Source of the DNA: Parvibaculum sp045863935
Lineage (GTDB): Bacteria > Pseudomonadota > Alphaproteobacteria > Parvibaculales > Parvibaculaceae
Reading direction: 5' to 3'
Assembly (NCBI RefSeq): GCF_045863935.1
Contig: NZ_BTVP01000008.1
Coordinates: 41,292 to 105,291 of the forward strand
DNA: 64,000 nucleotides
The notes beneath the pieces are model-generated. The model worked only from the letters and a program-made list of their open reading frames with translations. It was not told the origin of the DNA and searched no databases. Both the position numbers and the translations under genes were made by a program. How positions within the stretch are numbered: the stretch's first letter is position 1; each line of letters begins with the position of its first letter. Positions 23,548 through 31,711 of the stretch are shown piece after piece.

Positions 23548-24426
23548 ATGGCGGGTGCCGGAAAACTCTTCTGCTTCGGTTGCGGCTACAGCGCGAAGAT
23601 TTTTGCGCGGCGGCTCGCTGCGCGCGGCTTCGCCGTGGCGGGCACCTGCCGGACGGAGGAGGGAGCCGGGCGGTTGAGGGCGGCGGGGATCGAACCGTTT
23701 GTCTTCGCCGACGGAAAGCCGCTGGAGGCCCCCGAAACGGCGCTTCAGGGCACGACGCATCTTCTGGTTTCCACCCCGCCGACGGAGGCGGGCGATCCCG
23801 TTCTCGCCGCGCATCGGGGCGCGCTTGCCGCGCTCGCGCCGGAAATTCGCTGGGCCGCCTATCTTTCGACCACGGGTGTTTACGGCGACCGGAAAGGGGA
23901 GTGGGTGACGGAAGAAACACCGCTCGACCCGAATGTGACGCGCAGCGACCGGCGCGCCTCGGCCGAGCGCGAATGGCAGGCGCTTGCGCGCGAAAGCGGG
24001 CTGCCGCTGCACATCTTCCGGCTTGCGGGCATCTACGGGCCTGGCCGAAACCAGCTTCAGGGCGTGCTCGACGGCACGGCGAAGCGCATCGTGAAGGAAG
24101 GGCAGATTTTCTCGCGCATCCATGTGGAGGATATCGCCAATGTGCTCGAAGCGTCGATGGCGAAGCCCCGCCCCGGCGCGATCTATAATGTCTGCGACGA
24201 CGAGCCCGCCCCCGCGACGGATGTCGTTGCCTATGCGGCGGAACTGCTGGGACGGACGCCACCACCCGAAATTCCCTTCGAGGAGGCCGCGCTGTCGCCC
24301 ATGGCGCGGAGCTTCTACATGGCCTCGCGGCGCGTTTCCAACGCGCTTGTTCACGACGAGCTTGGCGTCGCGCTTGCCTATCCGACCTACCGCGAAGGAT
24401 TGAAGGCGCTTTTGAAGACGCCATGA
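23548..24426 (+). CDS. NAD-dependent epimerase/dehydratase family protein (YeeZ-like)
   Basis: 292-aa SDR-fold protein. The nucleotide-binding loop is FGCGYSAKIFARRLAARG (residues 9-26), unusual in starting FGCGYSA as in the YeeZ/HSCARG-like group. Then follow LSTTGVYGDRKGEWVTEETP, a FRLAGIYGPGRN motif and DIANVLEASM. AEREW replaces the usual YxxxK, so catalytic SDR activity is doubtful. Start at 23548 has AAGGAAG upstream. Divergent from the TPR gene, 61 bp apart. Substrate unknown. Confidence 0.8.
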   Translation: MAGAGKLFCFGCGYSAKIFARRLAARGFAVAGTCRTEEGAGRLRAAGIEPFVFADGKPLEAPETALQGTTHLLVSTPPTEAGDPVLAAHRGALAALAPEIRWAAYLSTTGVYGDRKGEWVTEETPLDPNVTRSDRRASAEREWQALARESGLPLHIFRLAGIYGPGRNQLQGVLDGTAKRIVKEGQIFSRIHVEDIANVLEASMAKPRPGAIYNVCDDEPAPATDVVAYAAELLGRTPPPEIPFEEAALSPMARSFYMASRRVSNALVHDELGVALAYPTYREGLKALLKTP

Positions 24427-24513
24427 CTTGAAGACGCTATGACGCAGGCCATTCTGCCGCAGCGCGGCAGGCCCGCACCTCGTTATAATCGCTGAAATTT
24501 TCGGGAGGCATCC

Positions 24514-24912
24514 ATGACCCAACACTACCACGCCGTCGTCTGGATCGATCACCACGAGGCGCGCATCCTCGATTTCAACGCGGATGAGGCCGAGGCCGGC
24601 AAGGTGACGCCAAAGAACAAGGCGACGCGCAAACATGCGCAGTTCACCGGACGCGCGAGCTGGCGTCAGTCGGAAGATGCGGACTTCTTCGACGAGGTCG
24701 CGGACAAACTTGCCGGCGCGGGTGAAATCCTGATCGTGGGTCCGGCCAATGCGAAGTTCGGTTTCCTGAAGCGGTTGCAGGCAAAGCACGGCGCCGTCGC
24801 CGGGCATGTCGTCGGCATCGAGACGGTCGACCATCCCTCCAACACCGAACTTCTCGATTACGCACGGGCTTATTTCCGCAAGGCCGACCGCATGCTGCCT
24901 CAGGTGGATTGA
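24514..24912 (+). CDS. short conserved protein, eRF1-like domain (translational machinery type)
   Basis: 132-aa cytoplasmic protein with no signal or membrane segment. The MTQHYHAVVWIDHHEARILDFN start and the later FDEVADKLAGAGEILIVGPANAKFGFLKRL resemble short bacterial proteins with an archaeo-eukaryotic release factor-like domain, often annotated as translational machinery proteins in alphaproteobacteria. The resemblance is from memory. Function is unknown. Start has GGGAGG (24502-24507) about 6 nt upstream. The repeat copy 2 follows. Confidence 0.6.
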   Translation: MTQHYHAVVWIDHHEARILDFNADEAEAGKVTPKNKATRKHAQFTGRASWRQSEDADFFDEVADKLAGAGEILIVGPANAKFGFLKRLQAKHGAVAGHVVGIETVDHPSNTELLDYARAYFRKADRMLPQVD

Positions 24913-24938
24913 GGCGGTAACAATGCTGTTCTCTTCAT

Positions 24939-25030
24939 CGTCATGACCCGCTTTATGCGGGTCATCCACGTCTTTGCGGCATGTGCCCTTAAGAAAGACG
25001 TGGATGGCCCGGACGAGCCGGGCCATGACG
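24939..25030. repeat. dispersed double-hairpin repeat, copy 2
   Basis: 92-bp copy of the element at 5457-5549. It has the same outer CGTCATG/CATGACG arms, the hairpins ACCCGC/GCGGGT and GCCCGG/CCGGGC, and the CATCCACGTCTT/AAGACGTGGATG pairing, with a different 20-bp middle. It lies between a plus-strand gene ending at 24912 and a minus-strand gene ending at 25048, so it could also act as a bidirectional RNA hairpin. Confidence 0.85.
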
Positions 25031-25047
25031 TCCTTGTTTGGGTGCTC

Positions 25048-25839
25048 CTACCCCTCCACCTCCTCCAGCAGCGCCTCGACCGTCCGGATGAGGCGGGCGA
25101 GGTCCGCCGGTGTCGAGAGGCGGTGATCGCCTGACTTCGAAAGATCGATCGTCACGTCCTCGCTCGAGAGCGTCTCGACGAGGCGCATGGCGTGCTGCCA
25201 CGGCACGTCGGCATCCTTCATGCCCTGCAGGATGCGAACGGGGCAGGCAAGCGGGATCTGTTTGCCGAGGATGAGGTGCCGACGTCCTTCCTCGATGAGC
25301 CTCATCGTGATCTCGTAAGGTTCGTCCGCATAGTCAGACGGCTCGCGATAGAGCCCGTCGCGCGAGAGTGTGTCCCTCACTTCCTGCGAAAACGACTTCC
25401 ACATCAGTTCTTCGGTGAAGTCGGGCGCGGGCGCGATGAGGACGAGACCCTTCACGCGTTCGGGACGGGCGAGCGCGCAGAGCAGCGCCACCCAGCCGCC
25501 CATGCTGGAGCCGATCAGCACCTGCGGGCCTTCCGCCAGCGTATCGATGGCGGCGAGTGCGTCGTCGAGCCAGCGGCCGACGGTCGCTTTCGCGAAATCG
25601 CCGGTGGAGGCCCCATGCGCGTAATAGTCGAAGCGCAGGAAGTGCCGCTGCGCGGTCCTCGCCCATTCGGCGAGCGCGCTCGCCTTCGTGCCCGTCATGT
25701 CCGACTTGAAGCCGCCGAGCCAGGTGAGGCCGGTGGGCAGGGGAGATGCGGGGCTCTCGATCAGCCAGGCGATTTCCTCGCCCGTGCTGCCGTCATGGCC
25801 GGGGCGCGCGAGCTTGCGGGGAGAAGGGCTGTCGGTCAT
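25048..25839 (-). CDS. alpha/beta hydrolase, ABHD10-like
   Basis: 263-aa hydrolase. The nucleophile elbow is GSSMGGW (Ser), with FDYYAHGASTGDF before it and an Asp in the GMKDADVPWQHA region and His in SGDHRLS, completing the catalytic triad. This arrangement resembles ABHD10 palmitoyl-thioesterase/acyl-glucuronide esterases. The ATG at 25839 was preferred over a GTG at 25869, which would lie in the divergent glycosyltransferase region. Substrate unknown. Divergent from the glycosyltransferase at 25893. Confidence 0.85.
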   Translation of the reverse strand: MTDSPSPRKLARPGHDGSTGEEIAWLIESPASPLPTGLTWLGGFKSDMTGTKASALAEWARTAQRHFLRFDYYAHGASTGDFAKATVGRWLDDALAAIDTLAEGPQVLIGSSMGGWVALLCALARPERVKGLVLIAPAPDFTEELMWKSFSQEVRDTLSRDGLYREPSDYADEPYEITMRLIEEGRRHLILGKQIPLACPVRILQGMKDADVPWQHAMRLVETLSSEDVTIDLSKSGDHRLSTPADLARLIRTVEALLEEVEG

Positions 25840-25892
25840 TGTCTGATACTTCGTTTTCAAATCCGACACGCATCCAACAGGGATTCCCCGGC

Positions 25893-27083
25893 TTGGCCAA
25901 CCCTTTCGAAAACCTGGACCCGCGCCCTGTCATCCTTCAGGTCGTGCCCGCGCTCGAAACCGGCGGCGCGGAGCGCACCACGGTCGATGTCGCGCGCGCG
26001 GTCGTGGCGGCGGGCGGGCGCGCCATCGTTGCGAGCCGGGGTGGGCGCATGGTGCCTGAGCTTGCCGTTTGCGGCGCCGAACATGCCGACATGGCGGTGC
26101 ATTCGAAGAACCCGGTGGTGATGGGGCTCAATGTCGAGCGCCTTGCGCGGCTCATCGAGCGCGAGGGCATCGGCCTCGTTCACGCGCGGTCGCGGGCGCC
26201 GGCCTGGAGCGCGCTCGCGGCGGCGCGGCGGGCGAACGTGCCATTCGTCACCACCTATCATTCGCGCGTGCATGAAAAGCCGCGCCTCAAGGTCTTCTAC
26301 AATTCGGTGATGGTGCGCGGCGATGCCGTGATCGCGAATTCGAACTATACGGCCGCGAACATTCGCAGGGTCCATGCGCCGGAGGACGGCCGCATCTTCA
26401 CCGTGCCGCGCGGCATCGACATCGAGGCCTATGCAACCGTGACGCCGTCGCGGATCGAGGCGCTGGCGCGGCGCTGGGGCATCGGCGAAAATCCGGGCAC
26501 GGTCTTCGTGCATGCGGCGCGGCTCACGCGCTGGAAGGGGCAGACGGTCGCGATCGAGGCGGCGCGGCTGCTCGTTGCGCGCGGCATGGAGGATTTCATG
26601 CTGCTCATCGTGGGCGATGCGCAGGGCCGCGATGCCTATGCGGGCGAACTCGAAGCGGCGATTGCCGAGGCGGGGCTCGGGGCCCGCGTGCGTCTCGCCG
26701 GCCATGGCGAGGACATGGCGGCCGCCTATGCGCTTTGCGATGCCGTGCTCTCACCTTCCATCGAACCGGAGCCCTTCGGGCGGACGGCGGTGGAGGCGCA
26801 AGCCGCATCCCGCCCCGTCATCGTGTCGGATGCGGGCGGGCAGCAGGAGACCGTGATCGAGGGGCGGACGGGCTTCCGCGTACCCCCCGGGGATGCGGAG
26901 GCGCTCGCCGACGCCATGGCGAAGCTGATGGCGATGGGGCGGGAGGCGCGCGCGGCCATGGGCGCGGCGGGGCATGAAAACGCCAGGACGCATTACTCGG
27001 TCGAGGCGATGTGCGGCGCGACGCTCGAGATTTATGCCCGGCTGATCGCGCGGAACCGGGCCGGCGGGCCGGGGACGAGGTGA
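25893..27083 (+). CDS. glycosyltransferase family 4-type, GT-B fold
   Basis: 396-aa cytoplasmic transferase. The N-terminal acceptor domain has VPALETGGAERTTVDVARAV; the C-terminal donor domain has VFVHAARLTRWKGQTVAIEAA, then SPSIEPEPFGRTAVEAQA and SDAGGQQETVIEGRTGFRVPPGD, the classic GT4 pattern (EX7E-like Glu at EPEPFGRTAVE). No ATG lies in a suitable place; TTG at 25893 with AGGGA upstream is the best start, although the frame is open to 25746. It overlaps the next gene by 4 nt (GTGA). Probably surface polysaccharide or LPS core work, by family. Confidence 0.82.
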   Translation: MANPFENLDPRPVILQVVPALETGGAERTTVDVARAVVAAGGRAIVASRGGRMVPELAVCGAEHADMAVHSKNPVVMGLNVERLARLIEREGIGLVHARSRAPAWSALAAARRANVPFVTTYHSRVHEKPRLKVFYNSVMVRGDAVIANSNYTAANIRRVHAPEDGRIFTVPRGIDIEAYATVTPSRIEALARRWGIGENPGTVFVHAARLTRWKGQTVAIEAARLLVARGMEDFMLLIVGDAQGRDAYAGELEAAIAEAGLGARVRLAGHGEDMAAAYALCDAVLSPSIEPEPFGRTAVEAQAASRPVIVSDAGGQQETVIEGRTGFRVPPGDAEALADAMAKLMAMGREARAAMGAAGHENARTHYSVEAMCGATLEIYARLIARNRAGGPGTR

Positions 27084-27439
27084 GCGAAACCGTCATCGCG
27101 ATCTGGCTGGGCGGCAGCGGCGTCTCCCATGCGCGCGACGAAATCGCGGCGATCCGTGAGGGCCACCCCGCCGCCAGCCTCATCCTGCTGACGACGCCCG
27201 AAGGCCGCCGCGCGCTCGGGAGCTTCGCCGGAACATGCTGGGAGGATGGCGCGGCGAAGGGCGCTTCGGCCTTTCTCGCCCGGGCGCGGCGCTTGTCATG
27301 GGCGTCGGCGGCCCATATCTACGATCTCGAAGTGAGCCGTGTGACGCGCTTTCTGCGTTTCTGTGTGTGGCCGAGGCCACAATGGCATGAAAGAGCGCCT
27401 CCGGGCGTGCCTGGAGAAGGAACGCTGCCCCTTTCTTGA
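27080..27439 (+). CDS. small protein resembling the N-terminal half of a GT9 heptosyltransferase
   Basis: 119 aa, starting at a GTG that overlaps the glycosyltransferase stop (GTGA), a coupled arrangement that argues it is real. The start VSETVIAIWLGGSGVSHARDEIAAIREGHPAASLILLTTPEG resembles the first Rossmann strand-helix of ADP-heptose transferases (LGGLGD loop), but the protein stops before any donor-binding domain. It is either a truncated remnant or an accessory subunit. The C-terminus is Arg/Pro-rich. infC follows after about 170 bp. Confidence 0.55.
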   Translation: MSETVIAIWLGGSGVSHARDEIAAIREGHPAASLILLTTPEGRRALGSFAGTCWEDGAAKGASAFLARARRLSWASAAHIYDLEVSRVTRFLRFCVWPRPQWHERAPPGVPGEGTLPLS

Positions 27440-27440
27440 C

Positions 27441-27469
27441 TTGCGGCAGGCGGCCTTCAAATCTATAGC
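27441..27469 (+). promoter_or_regulatory. candidate infC promoter
   Basis: TTGCGG (27441-27446), 17-bp spacer, TATAGC (27464-27469). A TTGACT at 27436 overlaps as an alternative -35. A leader of about 140 nt follows and contains a 7-bp hairpin (GGTGTCC / GGACACC at 27490-27507). Confidence 0.45.
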
Positions 27470-27613
27470 TGTGGCTCAATTGTCTGGAGGGTGTCCGGGT
27501 GGACACCGTCGGGAAGCAGGCGAGGGAACGCAAATGCCGCTGGAGCGTGCTTGCGTCACCGCCCTTTTCCCGAGCGCGATCAGGCGGCCGGACCGGCAGA
27601 AGGAGAAGTGTTC

Positions 27614-28150
27614 ATAGCTCGCAGACCGATGCAGGCGCCGCCCACGAAAGAGGGCCCGCGCATAAACGACATGATCGATGAGCCGACCGTGTTGCTCATT
27701 GACGCCGAGGGCGAAAAGCGCGGCGTTATTCCCACCGACGAAGCGATCCGCATGGCTGAAGAGGCCGGGCTGGATCTGGTTGAGGTATCGCCCAACGCGA
27801 AGCCTCCCGTGTGCAAGCTTCTCGATTACGGGAAATTCAAATATCAGGCCCAGAAGAAGGCCAACGAGGCGCGCAAGAAGCAGAAGACCGTCGAGGTCAA
27901 GGAAATCAAAATGCGCCCCAACATCGACGTGCATGACTACGACGTGAAGATGCGCTCGATGCTTCGCTTCTTCGAGGAAGGCGACAAGGTAAAGGTCACG
28001 CTTCGCTTCCGTGGCCGCGAAATGGCGCATCAGGAACTCGGCATGCAGCTCCTGAACAAGGTCAAGGAGCAGGTGGAGGAGATCGCGAAAGTCGAACTCT
28101 ATCCCCGCCTCGAAGGCCGTCAGATGATCATGGTGCTGGCGCCGAAATGA
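27614..28150 (+). CDS. infC: translation initiation factor IF-3
   Basis: 178-aa IF-3, which binds the 30S subunit, keeps 50S away and checks the start codon. The N-domain has GPRINDMIDEPTVLLIDAEGEKRG and LVEVSPNAKPPVCKLLDYGKFKYQ; the C-domain has KEIKMRPNIDVHDYDVK, LRFRGREMAH and MIMVLAPK. Length suits the family. AGGAG at 27601-27605 is 8 nt before an ATA codon at 27614 that begins Ile-Ala-Arg-Arg-Pro, the usual IF-3 N-terminus. A GTG at 27608 is too close and an ATG at 27629 lacks that N-terminus. A non-AUG start suggests autoregulation as in E. coli infC (AUU). Confidence 0.93.
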   Translation: MARRPMQAPPTKEGPRINDMIDEPTVLLIDAEGEKRGVIPTDEAIRMAEEAGLDLVEVSPNAKPPVCKLLDYGKFKYQAQKKANEARKKQKTVEVKEIKMRPNIDVHDYDVKMRSMLRFFEEGDKVKVTLRFRGREMAHQELGMQLLNKVKEQVEEIAKVELYPRLEGRQMIMVLAPK

Positions 28151-28172
28151 GGCAGCCGCATCGAGGATGAGG

Positions 28173-28199
28173 AAAGGCCCGGCTCTGCCGGGCCTTTTT
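28173..28199 (+). terminator. Rho-independent terminator after infC
   Basis: An 11-bp stem AAAGGCCCGGC / GCCGGGCCTTT (28173-28183, 28187-28197), loop TCT, followed by Ts to 28199. It lies between convergent infC and the gdpD gene and could work both ways. Confidence 0.88.
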
Positions 28200-28208
28200 C
28201 GTTTCCGG

Positions 28209-29162
28209 TCAGGCAAGCGCCTTCGCGAGCCTGTCCGGCCGGTCGGTGAGGATCGCCTCGACGCCAAGTGCGGCCAGCCGCTTCATCTCCGCTTCCTCGT
28301 CGACCGTCCAGCAGGAGACGGCAAGACCGAGTTCCCTCGCAAGCGCCGCATTCGCGGGCGTCACGTCGCCATGCCAGGCAAACCAGCCATCGGCCGGACC
28401 GGCGGCGATGGCGCGCAGCATGCGCTCGGCGAAGGTTGCGCCCGTCTGCAGGCGCCAGTCATAGCCGTTCGCCCATGGCGCGCCCGCGGCGGAGGCCTTG
28501 CGGATGAGATCGTCCTCCGAGCCCGGCTCGTCGCGCTGGGCGGAAGCATCCTCCGGATCGACCTGAAAGAAGGGCAGCGTCGTGAAGGCATTGAGGATCG
28601 ACGGTGCGATCTCCTTCGCACGGGCGAGCGCACGCCAGTCGAAGGAGACGAAGGTGACCGTTTCCTCGAGACCGTGTTCGCGGGTGAGCGCGACGGCGGC
28701 GTCCGCGAGTTCGCGCGGATCGGCGGACTGCGAAAGATCGAGCAGCGCCGTCTTCAATTCGACATAGAGACGGAAGTCCGGCTTCGCCTTCTCCTTCACC
28801 AGCGCATAGACCTCGGCGAGAAGCGGAATGCGCTCGCCGTCGGCCGGCACCTGATCGGGATAGCGCGCGCCATAGCGCGCACCCGGCCGCAACCGGCCGA
28901 TGTCGTAAGCCCGCATCTCGTCATGGGTGAGGTTCTTGAGGAGCGGCGTCGGCCGCGTGAGCCACGCGCCGTCGGGCCCGCGCGCGATTGCCGGTTTCAG
29001 GCTTTCGTCGTGATGCACGACGAGTTTGCGATCCTTCGAGAGATGTATGTCGAGTTCGATGCCGTCCGCGCCTGCGGCAATTGCGCGCGTGAACGCGGCC
29101 ATGGTGTTTTCCGACCAGAGCCCCGCGCCGCCGCGATGGGCCACATGTAGTGGCGTCCGCAT
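28209..29162 (-). CDS. glycerophosphodiester phosphodiesterase
   Basis: 317-aa GDPD TIM-barrel enzyme that hydrolyses glycerophosphodiesters to an alcohol and glycerol 3-phosphate. Active-site motifs are visible: HRGG (9-12), SENTMAAF, DGIELDIHLSKDRKLVVHHDESL and the late GVEAILTDRPDR. There is no signal peptide, so it is cytoplasmic, as in E. coli UgpQ (about 250 aa); the extra length lies between the Mg site and the C-terminus. Start at 29162 with AGGAG (29166-29170) upstream on the minus strand. Convergent with infC. Confidence 0.92.
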   Translation of the reverse strand: MRTPLHVAHRGGAGLWSENTMAAFTRAIAAGADGIELDIHLSKDRKLVVHHDESLKPAIARGPDGAWLTRPTPLLKNLTHDEMRAYDIGRLRPGARYGARYPDQVPADGERIPLLAEVYALVKEKAKPDFRLYVELKTALLDLSQSADPRELADAAVALTREHGLEETVTFVSFDWRALARAKEIAPSILNAFTTLPFFQVDPEDASAQRDEPGSEDDLIRKASAAGAPWANGYDWRLQTGATFAERMLRAIAAGPADGWFAWHGDVTPANAALARELGLAVSCWTVDEEAEMKRLAALGVEAILTDRPDRLAKALA

Positions 29163-29408
29163 TGATCTCCTCCATTAAAACCGGTCCGGAATGGTGCCGC
29201 GCGGGCCGCGCAGGCGCAACGGGCGTCACTATTGTTTTGCAGAGCCTTTGTAGCTTGTGTGTATCGTCTGGCACATCCCTGTTTCGTGATGTAGTCTCGT
29301 TTTCAGACACAAGATCGACGGGAAGTGCCGTTCTCAAGAGCGCTTCCGGAGGGGATCGAAACGCTGAAGCCGAAGGCACTTGAGTGTCCGCGAAAGGCCG
29401 GTGAGCGA

Positions 29409-29672
29409 ATGTCTGTTTTTGAATTCTGGCGGCGTCTTACGGGCCGCACACGCCACAAACGCTCATTCTACGAGTCGCAGGAGGTGATGCGCCGTGCCGT
29501 CGAGCTGACCGGCCCGGTCGATATTCGCCTGCATTCGGACGAGGAACTGCGCTGCATTCTCGAAACGGATGACAGCGCGGTGCGCTGCGAGGCCGCCAAA
29601 CGGGAGCTGGAACTCCGCGCCGCACGCCGCAGTCATCACCCTGACGGTGCGGTGCCGAGCGGCTTTCATTGA
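29409..29672 (+). CDS. small hypothetical protein
   Basis: 87-aa basic protein that I do not recognise. It begins MSVFEFWRRLTGRTRHKRSFYES and contains the charged stretch DIRLHSDEELRCILETDDSAVRCEAAKRELELRAARR. No signal peptide or membrane helix. The start at 29409 has GTGAGCGA upstream and is separated from gdpD by about 246 bp, which contain no other supportable gene. Codon use looks like that of the neighbours. Confidence 0.5.
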   Translation: MSVFEFWRRLTGRTRHKRSFYESQEVMRRAVELTGPVDIRLHSDEELRCILETDDSAVRCEAAKRELELRAARRSHHPDGAVPSGFH

Positions 29673-29842
29673 TCGAGCATCTGCGGCCAACCCAAGGCTG
29701 ACGCGACGGCAAGTGCGCCCGGTGTCGGCAATATTCGCCGCGCGCCGCTTTGCCGATTACACTCTCCCATCGAAAAACGAAACAGGCGTCCCGCGGAAGT
29801 TTGCTTTCGCGCAAGGACGCCGGAAAACGGGGAGAGCGATCC

Positions 29843-31093
29843 ATGAAATTCGGAGTGTTCTACGAACTGCAATTGCCGAAACCCTGGAACGAGGGCGACG
29901 AGCATCGTCTGTTCCATGAAGCGCTTGAGCAGATCGTGCTGGCCGACCGTCTGGGCTACGACCACGCCTGGGAGGTGGAGCATCACTTCCTCGACGAATA
30001 TTCGCATTCGTCGTCGCCGGAAGTTTTCCTCGCGGCGGCCGCTTCCGTGACGAAGAACATTCGCCTCGGCCACGGCATTCGTCAGGTGATCCCGAACTAC
30101 AATCATCCCGCCCGCACGGCGGAAGGTCTCGCAACGCTCGACATCATGTCGAACGGGCGCGTGGAATTCGGCATCGGCGAGGGCGCGACGCGCCTCGAAC
30201 TTGGCGGCTTCAATATTCCCGCGAAGGAAAAGCGCGCCATGGCGATCGAGGCGGGCGAGCAGATCGCGAACATGATGGTGCTCGATCCCTATCCGGGCTT
30301 CGAGGGTCAGTATTTCTCCATGCCTTGCCGCAATGTGCTGCCGAAGCCGGTGCAGCGCCCGCATCCGCCGATGTGGATGGCCTGCACGAACCGCGACACG
30401 ATCCGCGTGGCGGCATCGCTCGGCGTGGGCGCGCTCGCTTTCTCCTTCGTCGATCCGGAAGAGGCGAGGAACTGGTCGGAGATCTATTACGGCATCATCA
30501 AGTCTGAGGAGTGCCGCCCCATCGGTCACACGGTGAACGCGAACATCGCCATGGTCTCGAACTTCTCGTTGCACGAGGACCGTGAGGAAGCGATCCGCCG
30601 CGGCCATGAGGGCTTCGAGTTCTTCGGCTATGCGCTGAACGCGCTCGTCGCGCATGACACGGTGCCCGGCCGCACCGACATGTGGGGCGACTACATCAAG
30701 GCGCGCGGCAACCGCACGCAGGAAGTGATCGACGCGGCAAAGCGCGCCGAGGCGATCGCAACCGGCATCGGCACGCCCGACGATATGCGCGCGCATTTGC
30801 GCGCCTTCCAGAATGCGGGCGTCGACCAGGTGATCTTCATGCAGCAGGCCGGCCGCAACAAGCACGAGCATATTTGCCAGTCGCTCGAACTTTTCGCCAA
30901 GGAAGTCATGCCGGAGTTCAAGGCAGAGCTTGCGGCGCGCGAAGCGAAGAAACAGGCCGAGCTCGCGCCCTATATCGAGGCGGCGCTGAAGCGCAAGAAC
31001 TGGATGAAACCGCTCGAGGACCATGAGATCCCCCTGGTCCAGGCGTCGGTGAAAAAGGCCCAGGTGAACCAGAGCACCAGCGCAGCGGAGTAG
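29843..31093 (+). CDS. LLM-class flavin-dependent monooxygenase (luciferase-like)
   Basis: 416-aa TIM-barrel protein of the bacterial luciferase superfamily. It begins MKFGVFYELQLPKPW and has HAWEVEHHFLDEYSHSSSPEVFLAAAA, NIRLGHGIRQVIPNYNHPARTAEGLATLDIMSNGRVEFGIGEG, typical LLM oxygenase sequences that bind FMNH2. The C-terminal ~70 residues (EAKKQAELAPYIEAALKRKNWMKPLE) form a charged helical tail. It needs a separate flavin reductase, none of which is evident beside it. It precedes a tandem-repeat patch and a marR gene. Substrate unknown; hydrocarbon or xenobiotic oxygenation is a family-based guess. Confidence 0.88.
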   Translation: MKFGVFYELQLPKPWNEGDEHRLFHEALEQIVLADRLGYDHAWEVEHHFLDEYSHSSSPEVFLAAAASVTKNIRLGHGIRQVIPNYNHPARTAEGLATLDIMSNGRVEFGIGEGATRLELGGFNIPAKEKRAMAIEAGEQIANMMVLDPYPGFEGQYFSMPCRNVLPKPVQRPHPPMWMACTNRDTIRVAASLGVGALAFSFVDPEEARNWSEIYYGIIKSEECRPIGHTVNANIAMVSNFSLHEDREEAIRRGHEGFEFFGYALNALVAHDTVPGRTDMWGDYIKARGNRTQEVIDAAKRAEAIATGIGTPDDMRAHLRAFQNAGVDQVIFMQQAGRNKHEHICQSLELFAKEVMPEFKAELAAREAKKQAELAPYIEAALKRKNWMKPLEDHEIPLVQASVKKAQVNQSTSAAE

Positions 31094-31103
31094 GAACGGG
31101 GCC

Positions 31104-31230
31104 GGCCGCGCCTTGCGCGGCCAGATGCATATGAAACCCGGCCGCGTCTTGCGCGGCCAGATGCATATGAAACCCGGTCGCGTCTTGCGCGGCCAGATGC
31201 ATATGAAACCTGGCCGCGTCTTGCGCGGCC
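31104..31230. repeat. 36-bp tandem repeat, about 3.5 units
   Basis: Units begin at 31104, 31140, 31176 and 31212 (last one only 19 bp). Each contains a GGCCGCG / CGCGGCC hairpin, TTGCGC, and the palindromes ATGCAT and CATATG; units differ at only a few positions. Exact 36-bp spacing is 3.4 helical turns. The last TTGCGC serves as the -35 of the predicted marR promoter. No spacers exist between units, so this is not CRISPR. Confidence 0.92.
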
Positions 31231-31259
31231 GGGGCTGCCCGCATAACGTGTATCTACAC
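31221..31259 (+). promoter_or_regulatory. marR promoter and GTGTATCTACAC operator
   Basis: TTGCGC (31221-31226), 17-bp spacer, TAACGT (31244-31249). The palindrome GTGTATCTACAC at 31248-31259 overlaps the end of the -10. It is nearly identical to that at 33091, upstream of the convergent Fe-S gene. The GTG of the operator lies 18 bp before the marR ATG. Confidence 0.6.
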
Positions 31260-31276
31260 ATGAAGCGGGTGCAGGC

Positions 31277-31711
31277 ATGAGCGAGACGGTCACCGAACAG
31301 GAAGTGCGCGAGAATTGCGCCGCGCTCCGCACGCGCATGGCGGCGCGGAAGCTGACGCGGACCTATGACAAGGCGCTGCGCCCCGTCGGCCTCAAGATCA
31401 CCCAGTTCACGCTGCTGATCGCGGTGGAGGAAGGCAGCGCGAAGTCGCTCACCGCGCTTGCCGACATGCTGGCGCTCGAGCGCTCGAGCCTCGTGCGCAA
31501 TGTGAAGCTGCTGGAAGAGGACGGGTTCCTCGAATCGGCGCCGAGCGGCGAGGGCCGCTCGCTCGGGCTCCGCCTCACAAAGGCGGGACGGAAGAAACTC
31601 ACCCAGGCGCTGCCGCTCTGGCGCGAGGCACAGACGCAGGTGGAGGACGCGCTGGGAGCGAACTGGCCCTCGGTGAAGAAATCGCTGCACCAGTTGATCG
31701 CGAAAACCTAA
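31277..31711 (+). CDS. MarR-family transcriptional regulator
   Basis: 144-aa winged-helix regulator. It has MAARKLTRTYDKALRPVGLKITQFTLLIAVEEG, then the recognition region LTALADMLALERSSLVRNVKLLEEDGFLE and the wing LGLRLTKAGRKK, all MarR-like. MarR proteins usually repress their own and neighbouring genes and are released by small phenolic or lipid ligands or oxidation; the ligand here is unknown. Its 3' end overlaps the convergent Fe-S gene by 4 bp. The operator pair suggests control of both itself and that gene. Confidence 0.88.
   Translation: MSETVTEQEVRENCAALRTRMAARKLTRTYDKALRPVGLKITQFTLLIAVEEGSAKSLTALADMLALERSSLVRNVKLLEEDGFLESAPSGEGRSLGLRLTKAGRKKLTQALPLWREAQTQVEDALGANWPSVKKSLHQLIAKT

Noticed and set aside
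23527..25026. 499-aa open frame on the minus strand
   Set aside because: It is antisense to the epimerase and the eRF1-like gene, and its N-terminus is only the translated double-hairpin repeat.
31104..31230. Tandem repeats as a CRISPR array
   Set aside because: Units follow each other directly with no unique spacers, and no cas genes are present.
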